Assembly (NCBI RefSeq): GCF_000430745.1
Contig: NZ_AUMP01000007.1
Location: forward strand, 62,001-126,000
Source of the DNA: Fictibacillus gelatini DSM 15865
Lineage (GTDB): Bacteria; Bacillota; Bacilli; Bacillales; Fictibacillaceae
DNA length: 64,000 bases
Direction of reading: 5' to 3'
Shown piece after piece: positions 44,084-53,054 of the stretch. A program made the position numbers and the translations under genes. Below the pieces are notes generated by a model. That model did not search any database. It was given only the letters and a program-made list of their open reading frames with translations, and was not told where the DNA came from. The first letter of the stretch is position 1, and every line of letters begins with the position of its first letter.

Positions 44084-44323
44084 ATGGAAAACATAAAAGA
44101 ACAAGTGTTGGAAATATTAGAAGAAGTGTGCGAAAACGAAGTTGTGAAAGAAAATCCCGATGTAAAGCTGTTTGAAGAAGGGTTGCTCGATTCGTTCGGG
44201 ACGGTATCTTTACTCGTCGAAATTGAGCAACGTTTAGGACTAGAAGTCTCCATTTCCGACTTTGACCGGGAGGAATGGGCGACTCCGAACCTCATTGTTC
44301 AAAAGTTGGCGGGTATGAGATAA
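44084..44323 (+). CDS. dltC: D-alanyl carrier protein DltC, encoded alone
   Basis: The 79-residue acyl-carrier fold has the phosphopantetheine attachment Ser in [12 protein letters not shown], preceded by [14 protein letters not shown], closely like B. subtilis DltC ([11 protein letters not shown]). The protein carries D-alanine for teichoic acid esterification together with DltA, DltB and DltD. None of those genes is adjacent: fluC lies upstream and a terminator plus repeat array downstream. It is either a detached or additional dltC, or a carrier protein in another pathway. Start supported by AAAGGAGCTAACG. Confidence 0.85.
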   Translation: MENIKEQVLEILEEVCENEVVKENPDVKLFEEGLLDSFGTVSLLVEIEQRLGLEVSISDFDREEWATPNLIVQKLAGMR

Positions 44324-44352
44324 AAAATCAACGTTTGGTCCAAAAATCAACT

Positions 44353-44399
44353 GCACCTCAATGGTTAGCATTGTCTAACCATTCGAGGTGCTTTATTTA
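44353..44399 (+). terminator. Terminator of dltC
   Basis: GCACCTC-A-ATGGTTAG (44353-44368) pairs with CTAACCAT-TC-GAGGTGC (44375-44391), 15 pairs with a small internal loop, then TTTATTTAT. Confidence 0.85.
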
Positions 44400-44532
44400 T
44401 TTGCATCCTATTATTTTTTTTAGATCATGCAAAAAAGGTTTACATAATACTCTATCTTCATCCTTTTCTTGTATGATTTGACCATTATCCAACTTGATCA
44501 AGATCTTTTTTAATTGAGCATAACCCTGGTAT

Positions 44533-44626
44533 AATTTCCGCCAATTTAAAATATAATTCCGTCGAAAATCTCACCAATTCCGCCAAAACTCGAGATAATT
44601 CCGCCGATATTAGTATTAATTCCGCC
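44533..44626. repeat. 21-base-phased repeat array C (5 units, one orientation)
   Basis: Units of type TAATTCCGCC start at 44533, 44554, 44575, 44596 and 44617, exactly 21 bases apart. No inverted half is seen. The array lies between the dltC terminator and the end of the convergent subtilase gene. On the minus strand the units stay in one open frame giving a (L/S)AEL-type residue group every seven codons, without a start codon. I see nothing else in 44400-44532. Confidence 0.85.
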
Positions 44627-44644
44627 AATTTGAAAATTGATTTC

Positions 44645-46036
44645 TTAGCGAATTTGTTTCCACCATTCAGCTAATCCCCCTAAAGGATGGCGCTGCTTGT
44701 ATGTTTTTTTGAGCGCAGAGTTAATGTCGATTAAACCATTTCCGTAATATAAGTCGGGACCCGGCTGGCCAAGATCGACGGTGGAGCGTTTAATGATGTT
44801 CATCACTTCCGTATTTTGAAGCCCGGGATAAATTGAACGGACAAGTCCTGCAAGAGCTGTTACGTGAGGAGCGGCCATCGAAGTGCCTGATAGCGCGGCA
44901 TATCGTTGTCCGGGATAGGTGCTTGGAATTTGGACACCAGGAGCGACAACATCAACAGTAGAGCCGTAGTTGGAAAATGGGGCCCGTTCGCCGACTGCAT
45001 TAACGGCTCCTACACTTAGCACTTCAGGGAAAGAAGCTGGATAACTTGGATGGTCGGTATTATCGTTGCCGGAAGCAGCGACAAGAACGACGTTTTTTCC
45101 AAACGCATAATCAATCGCTTCTTTCATGACGGAGGAAGGCTGATAATTGCCTAAACTTAAATTAATGACATCCGCTCCATGATCGGCGGCCCAGCGAATG
45201 CCCTTCGCGATATCAAATGAGGTGCCTGTTCCTTTTTTGTCCATCACTTTAACCGGGATAATTTGATTAAACCATGTAATGCCGGCTACTCCAATTTTAT
45301 TATTCGTGTCCGAGGCAATGATGCCTGCTACGTGGGTCCCATGTCCATTATCATCATAAGGCCGGTCGTTATTTTTTAATACGTTATATCCTTTTAGTAA
45401 ACGCCGGGAGAGATCTTGGTGGTTTAGATCGACGCCGGTATCGACAACGGCGATTTTGATCTTTTTGCTTCCCCGTGAAATGTTCCAACCGAGTTCCGTT
45501 TGAATCATCGGCAAATTCCATTGATATTGGGTGTAAAAAACGTCATTGACCTCGTTAGGGATAAAAATATAATTCGGTTCGGCATAAACGACGTTCTTGC
45601 TAGTTCTAAAATAACGTAAAAGTTCGGCAGTCGATTTACGATAAGATGAAAAAATGCAAACCGAATCAAGACTTTTAGCGAGCTTCCCTTCAATATCGCG
45701 TTCGATGATAGCCATCTGATCAGGGCCAGGATGAACTTTAAACTTTACAGTAACCTGGTTTTTATGATAATGGCTTTTTGCCTTCTCGTTATGTTCAATT
45801 TTTTCAATGCTCGGATGGCTGTTTAAATGTTCTTTCAGCTTTCGATCACGGCTTAAAGAATTAATTGAAAGCAAATGAGTGTCCCCGTTAAGAAGATTTG
45901 GCTTTTCGGTTATTCTCATGTCAGTTGCCCTTCTGTTAGTAGAAGGCTGTTCATTAAATGTTGGATGGCGAATCGTTGATAAAAGGATAACGGATAGAAT
46001 AATTATCGAAATCCCAGCAATCCATTTCTTGCGCAT
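44645..46036 (-). CDS. Subtilisin-like serine protease (S8), exported
   Basis: The 463-residue protein has an N-terminal hydrophobic segment (residues 5-20) acting as signal or anchor, then a propeptide-like region to about residue 160. The catalytic domain carries Asp199 (IAVVDTGVD), His232 (NGHGTHVAG), oxyanion Asn324 (AASGND) and Ser386 (LSGTSMAAPHV). It resembles thermitase-type extracellular subtilases of bacilli. It is monocistronic and convergent with dltC across the repeat array. Confidence 0.88.
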   Translation of the reverse strand: MRKKWIAGISIIILSVILLSTIRHPTFNEQPSTNRRATDMRITEKPNLLNGDTHLLSINSLSRDRKLKEHLNSHPSIEKIEHNEKAKSHYHKNQVTVKFKVHPGPDQMAIIERDIEGKLAKSLDSVCIFSSYRKSTAELLRYFRTSKNVVYAEPNYIFIPNEVNDVFYTQYQWNLPMIQTELGWNISRGSKKIKIAVVDTGVDLNHQDLSRRLLKGYNVLKNNDRPYDDNGHGTHVAGIIASDTNNKIGVAGITWFNQIIPVKVMDKKGTGTSFDIAKGIRWAADHGADVINLSLGNYQPSSVMKEAIDYAFGKNVVLVAASGNDNTDHPSYPASFPEVLSVGAVNAVGERAPFSNYGSTVDVVAPGVQIPSTYPGQRYAALSGTSMAAPHVTALAGLVRSIYPGLQNTEVMNIIKRSTVDLGQPGPDLYYGNGLIDINSALKKTYKQRHPLGGLAEWWKQIR

Positions 46037-46208
46037 GTCCTCACCTCACAATATGACTTCTTTGTTAGGTTGAGTATTCTAAACTGGATTTATGAGCAAT
46101 ATTTGACGGCAAATGGAACAAAATTTTTCAAAAGGGTTGAATCGAATATCGAAAGAAAGGTAATGTAAGAGATAGAAGAATGAACCGCATAAAGGGAGAG
46201 TAACGTTT

Positions 46209-47489
46209 ATGGAACAACAAGCAGTTATTGCGATTGCTATTTTTCTCATCGCATATGCACTTATTATTTCAGAGAAAATTCACCGTACGATTGTAGCGAT
46301 GCTAGGCGGAGCATTAGTGATCGGGGCAGGGATTATTGACCAGGAAAGAGCAGTTCATGCGGTCGATTTTAACACGATTGGATTGCTCGTGGGGATGATG
46401 ATCATGGTCTCGATTACAGCTGAAACAGGCCTGTTTAAATACATCGCCATCTGGGCGGCGAAAAAGGTGAAAGGAAATCCCGTCCGTATTTTAATTGTTC
46501 TCGGATTGATTACGGCAATCGGTTCGGCCTTTTTAGACAACGTGACGACCGTTCTTTTAATCGTCCCGGTTACGTTTAGCATCACAAGACAATTAAACGT
46601 CAATCCCATTCCATATTTAATGACGGAAATTTTTGCATCGAATATCGGAGGGACGGCAACGCTTATTGGCGACCCGCCAAACATTATGATCGGCAGCAAA
46701 GTGGGGCATTTAACGTTTCTCGCTTTTATCAATAATTTAACGCTTATCTGTGCTGTTATATTAGTCATTACCGTCACGATATTCGCCATATTTTACCGAA
46801 AACAATTAAAAACGACGCCAGAATTAAAGGCGGCACTCATGAAGAGAAATGAAAAAGAAGAAATTAAAGACGCCAATCTGCTAAAAAAATCGTTGTTTGC
46901 TTTAACGGTGACGATTCTCGGTTTTTTCCTCCATCAGTTTATACATATTGAAACAGCGTCGATCGCACTATTCGGAGCGTTCCTCTTATTGCTTCTTGCC
47001 GGGGAAGACTATTTAGAAGGAGCTTTGGAAAAAGTCGAGTGGACAACCCTTTTCTTTTTTATCGGATTGTTTGTCATCATTGCCGGGCTTGAAGAAACGC
47101 ATGTCATTGAAAAATTGGCGGCGGGAGCGATGGATCTTACGGGCGGCCATGTAAAGTCAACAACCTTTTTGATTTTATGGATGAGTGCCATCGCATCTGC
47201 ATTTGTCGATAACATTCCGTTTGTCGCAACGATGATCCCGATGATTAAAGACATGGGACATTTAGGGATAACGAATTTGGACCCGCTCTGGTGGAGCCTT
47301 TCCCTCGGCGCCTGTCTCGGCGGGAACGGCACATTAATCGGCGCAAGCGCAAACCTTGTCGTAGCCGGACTCGCCGGAAAAGAAGGATACCATATTTCAT
47401 TCCTTCGCTATTTATGGATCGGTTTCCCGCTTATGATTTTGTCCATTGTGATTTCGTCGGTGTATGTATATTTGCGGTACTTGATGTAA
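46209..47489 (+). CDS. ArsB/NhaD-family anion or Na+/H+ transporter
   Basis: The 426-residue ion-transporter-superfamily protein has 11-12 membrane segments in two halves. Each half has a conserved hairpin: FLDNVTTVLLIVPVT with GGTATLIGDPPNIMIG in the first, and FVDNIPFVATMIPM with GGNGTLIGASANLVVAG in the second. These are typical of NhaD/ArsB-type carriers. No ars regulator or ATPase is near. Substrate (Na+, arsenite or organic anion) is undecided. GGGAGAG precedes ATG. Confidence 0.82.
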   Translation: MEQQAVIAIAIFLIAYALIISEKIHRTIVAMLGGALVIGAGIIDQERAVHAVDFNTIGLLVGMMIMVSITAETGLFKYIAIWAAKKVKGNPVRILIVLGLITAIGSAFLDNVTTVLLIVPVTFSITRQLNVNPIPYLMTEIFASNIGGTATLIGDPPNIMIGSKVGHLTFLAFINNLTLICAVILVITVTIFAIFYRKQLKTTPELKAALMKRNEKEEIKDANLLKKSLFALTVTILGFFLHQFIHIETASIALFGAFLLLLLAGEDYLEGALEKVEWTTLFFFIGLFVIIAGLEETHVIEKLAAGAMDLTGGHVKSTTFLILWMSAIASAFVDNIPFVATMIPMIKDMGHLGITNLDPLWWSLSLGACLGGNGTLIGASANLVVAGLAGKEGYHISFLRYLWIGFPLMILSIVISSVYVYLRYLM

Positions 47490-47491
47490 AG

Positions 47492-47518
47492 AACATCCTG
47501 CTTTTTGCAGGATGTTTT
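47492..47518 (+). terminator. Terminator of the NhaD-like gene
   Basis: AACATCCTGC (47492-47501) pairs with GCAGGATGTT (47507-47516) around TTTTT, then TT. Confidence 0.75.
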
Positions 47519-47561
47519 GCTATAACTTAAGGCTTCGTCATGAATTCGAAGCCCTTTGCAC

Positions 47562-48908
47562 CTATTTGAATTTTGCCGTTAAGCTCAGGGTGACCAATGA
47601 TCGAATCGAGAAGAAATGCAGCAATGTTAAAAGGAGAACTTCAAAGTTTAAGGCGATAATGACGCCGTACATGCCGTAGTCCGGACGTGTTGCAAGCAGG
47701 ATGATCATAATGAAGGAAGCGATATTCGTCCATAAGTTTTGATACATCGTCGCTTTCGCTTTCCCTAAACCAATTAGTACGGCCTGCAAGGGGACGACTA
47801 AATAATGGCAAAAGAAATAAGGTGTTAATAGTTTCAAATAATTAGCGGCATTGTCATTATGAAAGAATAAACTGGTCAACGGTGAAGCGAGCAAATACAT
47901 GATGACTGTACACGGTATCCCGTAGATGAAGGTGACAAAAATGGCTTTCATGATCCGATCCTGAACGAGAAAGGCATCATTTTTACTGTAGGCTTCACTT
48001 ATAGATGGGATGAGTGATGTTGCCAGGGAATGCGCAATAAACCCGGGGAACATCCCGATCGTTAATGCGACACCTGTCAATAAGCCGAATTGTTCAGTCG
48101 CCACTTTCGATGTATAGCCGCTTAATTGAAGCGCCTGGGTAATAAGAAAAGGCTGGATGGCCCAGGTGAGGACATTGACAAGCCTTGATCCTGTTGTCGG
48201 CAGGCTGATGCGAAAGATCTTTTTAATGATGGCGATTTTTTCTTTTGTCGGCATCATTTCTTTTATAAAATTTCGTTCTTTTGCAGAAATAAATTTCATA
48301 CATAATACGATAAGCCCAATTAACTCATTAAAAGCGATGCTGAGAATCGCTCCGGTGACAGTAATTTCAAGTCCGGCATTGGAAATGTATTGCAAAACGA
48401 AAACAATGAACAAAAGCTGCGCAAGCTTTCTTAAAATATGGGCGATCGCAATCGGGTTCATCCGCTGTTTTCCACCGAAGTAACCCCGGAAGATGGATGA
48501 AAACGACAAAAGCGGAATGATCAATAGAATCGCAACAACGGGGTAAAAGGAATCAAAGTTGATGATCGAAAGTTTATTTACGAAATAGGCTCCGATCAGG
48601 CAGAGAACAATTAAAACGAGACTGATGACCGAAGACAGTAAAAGAGATACTTTTAACGTTCGCTTAATGCCTGCAAGTTGTCCTTTTTCCTCATATTCGG
48701 CGACAAGTTTAGAGATGGCGATCGGAAGTTCGAACATCGCAACGGTCATGATAAGACCAAGTACGGGTAAAATCATCATGAATAAGCCGAACCCTTCTTT
48801 ACCAAGCGCCCTTGCCAGGCATACATTAATGACAAATTCAAGCAGTTCTGTAATAAATGCTGATAGCGAAAGTATAATGGCTCCTTTTATAAATAGTTTG
48901 CTGTCCAT
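47562..48908 (-). CDS. Polysaccharide/lipid-linked oligosaccharide flippase, SpoVB-like (MOP superfamily)
   Basis: A polytopic protein of 448 residues with 12-14 membrane segments and the MOP-type start KGAIILSLSAFITELLEFVINVCLARALGKEGFG. It resembles SpoVB/YtgP-type flippases but is about 70 residues shorter than B. subtilis SpoVB. ATG at 48908 is chosen because AGGAGG lies just upstream; the frame opens eight codons earlier at 48932. It may move lipid-linked saccharides during wall or spore cortex synthesis. Confidence 0.78.
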   Translation of the reverse strand: MDSKLFIKGAIILSLSAFITELLEFVINVCLARALGKEGFGLFMMILPVLGLIMTVAMFELPIAISKLVAEYEEKGQLAGIKRTLKVSLLLSSVISLVLIVLCLIGAYFVNKLSIINFDSFYPVVAILLIIPLLSFSSIFRGYFGGKQRMNPIAIAHILRKLAQLLFIVFVLQYISNAGLEITVTGAILSIAFNELIGLIVLCMKFISAKERNFIKEMMPTKEKIAIIKKIFRISLPTTGSRLVNVLTWAIQPFLITQALQLSGYTSKVATEQFGLLTGVALTIGMFPGFIAHSLATSLIPSISEAYSKNDAFLVQDRIMKAIFVTFIYGIPCTVIMYLLASPLTSLFFHNDNAANYLKLLTPYFFCHYLVVPLQAVLIGLGKAKATMYQNLWTNIASFIMIILLATRPDYGMYGVIIALNFEVLLLTLLHFFSIRSLVTLSLTAKFK

Positions 48909-49198
48909 GTTTTCCTCCTGATCCTTGTACATATTTCAATATATATGTTGCTTATCCATTGTTAGACGTGAAAAAAACATAGCGAACAAGAGTAGCGAAG
49001 CCCATCTTAATGAAAAATTTCCATCTTTAGTAAAGGTCTTTAACAAAATTTGACGAATAAATAAAGAAAGGATGTAACATTTTGCTGAATGATGGTGTCT
49101 ATAAAGATGAATAGGCTTAAAAAAGCCTCATTTAAAACGAACAACTATTAAAGTATTATCAGATAAACGTAACCAATAAGCTAAAGGGAGGAAAACTC

Positions 49199-49999
49199 TT
49201 GGTACTCGATACAAAGGAACTAGTTCTTAATCAATATAATAGCTCGCGGAATTTGGATGCACGGATTAAAATCCATGAAATATATAGCACGAATCAACAA
49301 GATTGGCATCATTGGCTGTTTGAACAAAAACAATGGAAAGAGAATGCAAGAATTATTGAATTTGGCTGCGGGTCCGGAGCATTTTGGAAGAAAAATAGCC
49401 ATCGCATCTCAAACCATTGGAATATTACGTTAACGGATATTTCTGAAGGTATGTTAATGGATGCAAAAACGAATTTACGCAACTCGCTTCAAGCCTCTTA
49501 TGAGGTGATGGATGTGCAAGCGATCCCTTTTGAAAATGAATCGTTTGATACCGCGTTTGCCCATCATATGCTGTATCATGTTCCGGACCGGAAAAAGGCG
49601 CTTTCCGAAATTCACCGTATCTTACAACCAGGAGGGAAGCTCTATGCCTCAACGAATGGAAAGCTCCATTTAATAGAAATGGGGGAATTAGTCCTTGAAT
49701 ATGATTCGACATTGACATGGACGTCTTCATTTTTACATAAGCAATTCGGGCTTGAAAATGGTGAAAAGCAACTGTCCGAGCATTTTTCGAATGTAGAATT
49801 GAAGCGGTTTAACTCCAGCTTAAAAGTAACGGATACTAAACCGCTCGTAGATTATATTTTATCGACGATGGACGGCTTAAAAGAAGAATTAAAAGGTGAG
49901 AGGCTGCAAGAGTTTTATTCTTTTCTTGAGAGCAAGAAAGAAAAAAGAGGATTTATTTTCATTACAAAAGACAGCGGTTTATTTATCGCCGAAAAATAA
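49199..49999 (+). CDS. Class I SAM-dependent methyltransferase with an apparent CTG start
   Basis: The 266-residue protein shows SAM motif I IIEFGCGSGAFW, the acidic loop LTDISEGMLMDA and LQPGGKLYAST. The frame has no ATG, GTG or TTG near its start. CTG 49199 lies six bases after AGGGAGG and begins (M)VLDTKELVLNQYNSS, which is where the conserved chain should start. It is either a rare CTG initiation or a point change in an original ATG/TTG. Substrate unknown. Confidence 0.75.
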   Translation: MVLDTKELVLNQYNSSRNLDARIKIHEIYSTNQQDWHHWLFEQKQWKENARIIEFGCGSGAFWKKNSHRISNHWNITLTDISEGMLMDAKTNLRNSLQASYEVMDVQAIPFENESFDTAFAHHMLYHVPDRKKALSEIHRILQPGGKLYASTNGKLHLIEMGELVLEYDSTLTWTSSFLHKQFGLENGEKQLSEHFSNVELKRFNSSLKVTDTKPLVDYILSTMDGLKEELKGERLQEFYSFLESKKEKRGFIFITKDSGLFIAEK

Positions 50000-50000
50000 A

Positions 50001-50023
50001 AACCGGCTTTTTGCCGGTTTTCT
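50001..50023 (+). terminator. Terminator of the methyltransferase gene
   Basis: AACCGGC (50001-50007) pairs with GCCGGTT (50013-50019) around TTTTT, then TTCT. Confidence 0.75.
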
Positions 50024-50054
50024 AACACCTTTTAACTGAATTTTTAAAACTTCG

Positions 50055-50083
50055 TGAAACCTTCTATATTTGAATTCCGTATG
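50055..50083 (+). promoter_or_regulatory. Sigma-W (ECF) promoter of pspA-nfeD-floT
   Basis: TGAAAC (50055-50060), a 17-base spacer and CGTATG (50078-50083) match the B. subtilis sigma-W consensus TGAAAC-N16/17-CGTATA. A start near 50090 leaves a 45-nt leader. Confidence 0.85.
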
Positions 50084-50135
50084 TACTTATAGATGAGAAT
50101 ACTTGTTAAATTCACATTATGCTGGAGGGATCCCG

Positions 50136-50819
50136 ATGTTCGAATTGTTCAAAAGAGTGAAGACCGTTGTAAGTGCAGAGTTGAATGATTTCATTGACAA
50201 GGCGGAAGATCCGGAGAAAATGGTCGATCAGTTTTTGCGGGAAATGGAGAAGGACATCCATGAAGCGGAAAAGACGACCGCTAAAATGATTGCGGAAGAA
50301 AAATTGTTAAGCTTAAAAGTGGATGAAGCAAAAAGCTTAATTGCAAAGAGAGAAGATCAAGCGATCGATGCACTGAAGACTGAAAACGAAGACCTTGACC
50401 TTGCAAGGCGCGCTTTGGAAGATAAAGCACGGGTGAAAAAAGAGTTGGAACAGCTTCAAGCCCTGCATGAAGATACTGCCCGGACGGCCGAAGAGTTAAA
50501 AGAAAAATTGCTTGAAATGAAATCGGAATATCGGGAAATGGAATTAAAGCGAACGTCATTAAAAGCGCGGGCAAATTCAGCAAAAGCAAAAAGCGCATTA
50601 AATCGCTCCTTTTCTACTATTAATAGTGATGGATCAAAAAAAGGCTTTGAGCGGATGGAGGAAAAAATCCTTCGATTGGAAGCAGAGGCTGAACTGACTG
50701 AAGAACAAAAGGCATTCCAGCAATCATTGGACAGTGAATTCGAAAAATTAAGAAACAAGACCGGAATTGACCTTGAGCTTGAACAATTGAAGGAAAAAAT
50801 ACAACAGCCGAAGGAATAA
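50136..50819 (+). CDS. pspA: PspA/IM30-family membrane-stress protein
   Basis: The 227-residue coiled-coil protein starts MFELFKRVKTVVSAELND with DKAEDPEKMVDQFLREME, the PspA signature, and is helical throughout with charge-rich heptads. PspA proteins polymerise on stressed membranes. ATG 50136 follows GGAGGGATC; the frame opens at 50103. It is first in a sigma-W operon, and its stop overlaps the nfeD start (TAATG). Co-location with flotillin suggests a joint role in membrane protection. Confidence 0.88.
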   Translation: MFELFKRVKTVVSAELNDFIDKAEDPEKMVDQFLREMEKDIHEAEKTTAKMIAEEKLLSLKVDEAKSLIAKREDQAIDALKTENEDLDLARRALEDKARVKKELEQLQALHEDTARTAEELKEKLLEMKSEYREMELKRTSLKARANSAKAKSALNRSFSTINSDGSKKGFERMEEKILRLEAEAELTEEQKAFQQSLDSEFEKLRNKTGIDLELEQLKEKIQQPKE

Positions 50820-51361
50820 TGCGTATGTTCGGATATCCATTAGAAACGATTTATCTTTTTACGCTGATCATTTGTGGAAGCTTAACGTTTCTCTATCTTT
50901 TGATTAGCGATGTTGTCCATGGTGTTTTTGAATCCATCGGGGTTCATGTGCTAAATCCAACACTCGTTCTTTCGTTTCTAACGTTTGTTAGTGCGGGCGG
51001 ATATTTACTGGAAAAATTGACATCGGTACAGAGCTGGCTTATTGTTCTTATTTCCTCAGCAATATCACTCGTTCTTGTTACGCTTCTTAATGTGTTTGTC
51101 CTCATTCCGATTGCATCAGCCGAAGAATCACTCAACTACTCAGAATCGGATTTGAAAGGAAGAATGGGAAAAGTAATTATCTCCATTCCCGAAAATGGAC
51201 TTGGAGAAGTGTTAATTGAAGGAGTTAGTGGTCGAATTGCTAAACCGGCAATAAGCATTGATCAATCGTCCATTCCGCAAGACACCGAAATTTTAATTGT
51301 AGATATGAAAAACGGGGTAGCTCATGTCATGCCGCATGAACGGCTTGAGCTGCCACTATAG
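50819..51361 (+). CDS. yuaF: NfeD-family membrane protein (YuaF-like)
   Basis: The 180-residue protein has about three membrane segments and a C-terminal OB-fold domain (LKGRMGKVIISIPENGLGEVL, then VDMKNGVAHVMPHERLEL) facing one side of the membrane. NfeD proteins are partners of flotillins, and here it precedes floT by 31 bases. The start overlaps the pspA stop; ATG 50825 is an alternative. It is similar in size to B. subtilis YuaF. Confidence 0.86.
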   Translation: MRMFGYPLETIYLFTLIICGSLTFLYLLISDVVHGVFESIGVHVLNPTLVLSFLTFVSAGGYLLEKLTSVQSWLIVLISSAISLVLVTLLNVFVLIPIASAEESLNYSESDLKGRMGKVIISIPENGLGEVLIEGVSGRIAKPAISIDQSSIPQDTEILIVDMKNGVAHVMPHERLELPL

Positions 51362-51392
51362 AAGGTATTCATTTAAAAAAGGGGGAAAATAG

Positions 51393-52946
51393 ATGACACC
51401 GATTTTAATTGTCATAGGAATTGTCGTATTTGTCGTCCTTGCTTTACTCGCCGTATTTATAACAAAATACCGGACAGCTGGACCTGACGAAGCGTTAATC
51501 GTCACTGGAAGTTATTTAGGAAGCAAAAATGTGAACATCGATGAAGCAGGAAATAAAATAAAAATTGTACGGGGCGGAGGGACGTTCGTCCTGCCGGTTT
51601 TCCAGCAAGCGGAGCCGTTAAGCCTTCTGTCGAGCAAGCTCGATGTGCAAACCCCGGAAGTCTATACCGAACAAGGTGTGCCGGTAATGGCGGACGGAAC
51701 AGCCATCATCAAAATTGGCAATTCCATTAGCGAAATTGCGACAGCAGCTGAACAATTTTTAGGTAAAACGAAAGAAGATCGTGAAAATGAAGCAAGAGAG
51801 GTATTGGAAGGCCACCTTCGATCTATTTTAGGCTCAATGACAGTCGAAGAAATTTATAAAAACCGCGATAAATTTTCGCAAGAAGTTCAGCGTGTCGCTT
51901 CACAGGATTTAGCGAAAATGGGGCTGGTCATCGTTTCGTTCACGATAAAAGATGTTCGCGATAAAAACGGTTACCTCGAAGCCCTGGGGAAACCAAGAAT
52001 TGCCCAGGTAAGGCGAGATGCAGATATTGCAACGGCCGAAGCGGAAAAAGAGACACGCATTAAACGGGCAGAAGCGGATAAAGAAGCAAAAAAATCCGAG
52101 CTGGAACGAGCTACAGAAATTGCCGAGGCGGAAAAATTAAATCAGCTGAAAATCGCAGAATTCCGACGGGAACAAGATATTGCGAAAGCCCGTGCTGACC
52201 AGGCGTATCATTTGGAAGAAGCAAAAGCGAGACAAGAAGTAACCGAACAGCAAATGCAAATTAAGATCATAGAACGGCAAAAGCAAATTGAACTCGAGGA
52301 AAAAGAAATTTTGCGCCGGGAAAAGCAATACGATTCAGAAGTGAAAAAGAAAGCCGATGCCGATCGCTACGCGGTTGAGCAGGCGGCAGAAGCGGCCAAA
52401 CGAAAAGAGCTTGCCGAAGCGGATGCGCATAAATATCGGGTGGAAGCGATGGCAAAAGCGGAAGCGGAAAAAATCCGCCTCGACGGTTTGGCGAAAGCAG
52501 AAGCAGAGCGGGCAAAGGGGGAATCCGAAGCGGAAATCATTCGTCTAAAAGGTCTTGCAGAGGCCGAAGCGAAACAAAAAATTGCCGAGGCGTTCGAAAA
52601 ATTTGGCCAGGCGGCGATTTTAGACATGATTATCGGCATGCTTCCTGAATACGCGAAACAAGTGGCCGCACCTTTATCGAATATCGATAAGATTACGATC
52701 GTTGATACGGGGGGAAGCGGGGAAGGCAGCGGAGCGAACAAAGTAACAAGCTATGCGACCAACTTGATGGCGTCTTTGCAAGAATCGCTCAAAGCATCAT
52801 CAGGCATCGACGTGAAAGAGCTCATCGAAAACTTCTCAGGAAAAGGGAATGTGAAACCGAGCATTGATGCCCTGACGGAAGAAATCGCAAAAGCGCCGTT
52901 GTCAAACCGCTTGTCGGAAACGGAACAAATCCCGCTGAAAGATTAA
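51393..52946 (+). CDS. floT: Flotillin-like protein FloT (YuaG)
   Basis: The 517-residue protein has an N-terminal membrane hairpin or segment (residues 4-24), an SPFH/PHB domain to about residue 200 (VPVMADGTAIIKIGNSI) and a long Glu/Ala/Lys coiled coil with repeated AEAE-type motifs to about residue 400. The C-terminal region oligomerises. It organises functional membrane microdomains. Third gene of the sigma-W operon; slightly longer than B. subtilis FloT (509). Confidence 0.93.
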   Translation: MTPILIVIGIVVFVVLALLAVFITKYRTAGPDEALIVTGSYLGSKNVNIDEAGNKIKIVRGGGTFVLPVFQQAEPLSLLSSKLDVQTPEVYTEQGVPVMADGTAIIKIGNSISEIATAAEQFLGKTKEDRENEAREVLEGHLRSILGSMTVEEIYKNRDKFSQEVQRVASQDLAKMGLVIVSFTIKDVRDKNGYLEALGKPRIAQVRRDADIATAEAEKETRIKRAEADKEAKKSELERATEIAEAEKLNQLKIAEFRREQDIAKARADQAYHLEEAKARQEVTEQQMQIKIIERQKQIELEEKEILRREKQYDSEVKKKADADRYAVEQAAEAAKRKELAEADAHKYRVEAMAKAEAEKIRLDGLAKAEAERAKGESEAEIIRLKGLAEAEAKQKIAEAFEKFGQAAILDMIIGMLPEYAKQVAAPLSNIDKITIVDTGGSGEGSGANKVTSYATNLMASLQESLKASSGIDVKELIENFSGKGNVKPSIDALTEEIAKAPLSNRLSETEQIPLKD

Positions 52947-52983
52947 TAAGTAAACAGTATAATTAAAATTCCACTCATTAATT

Positions 52984-53018
52984 AGCCCGGTAAATAAGGA
53001 GCTTTCCTTTTCCGGGCT
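52984..53018 (+). terminator. Hairpin after floT
   Basis: AGCCCGG (52984-52990) pairs with CCGGGCT (53012-53018), with inner AAGGA/TCCTT (52996-53000 with 53005-53009). No U run follows, so it may be a weak terminator or a 3' protective hairpin. Confidence 0.45.
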
Positions 53019-53054
53019 TAAAAAAATACTTGAATTTTAAAAGGTTGATCGATT

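Noticed and set aside
44498-44640. Protein-coding heptad gene across array C
   Set aside because: An open frame exists on each strand but with no start codon or ribosome site, and arrays A and B carry stops in the equivalent frames.
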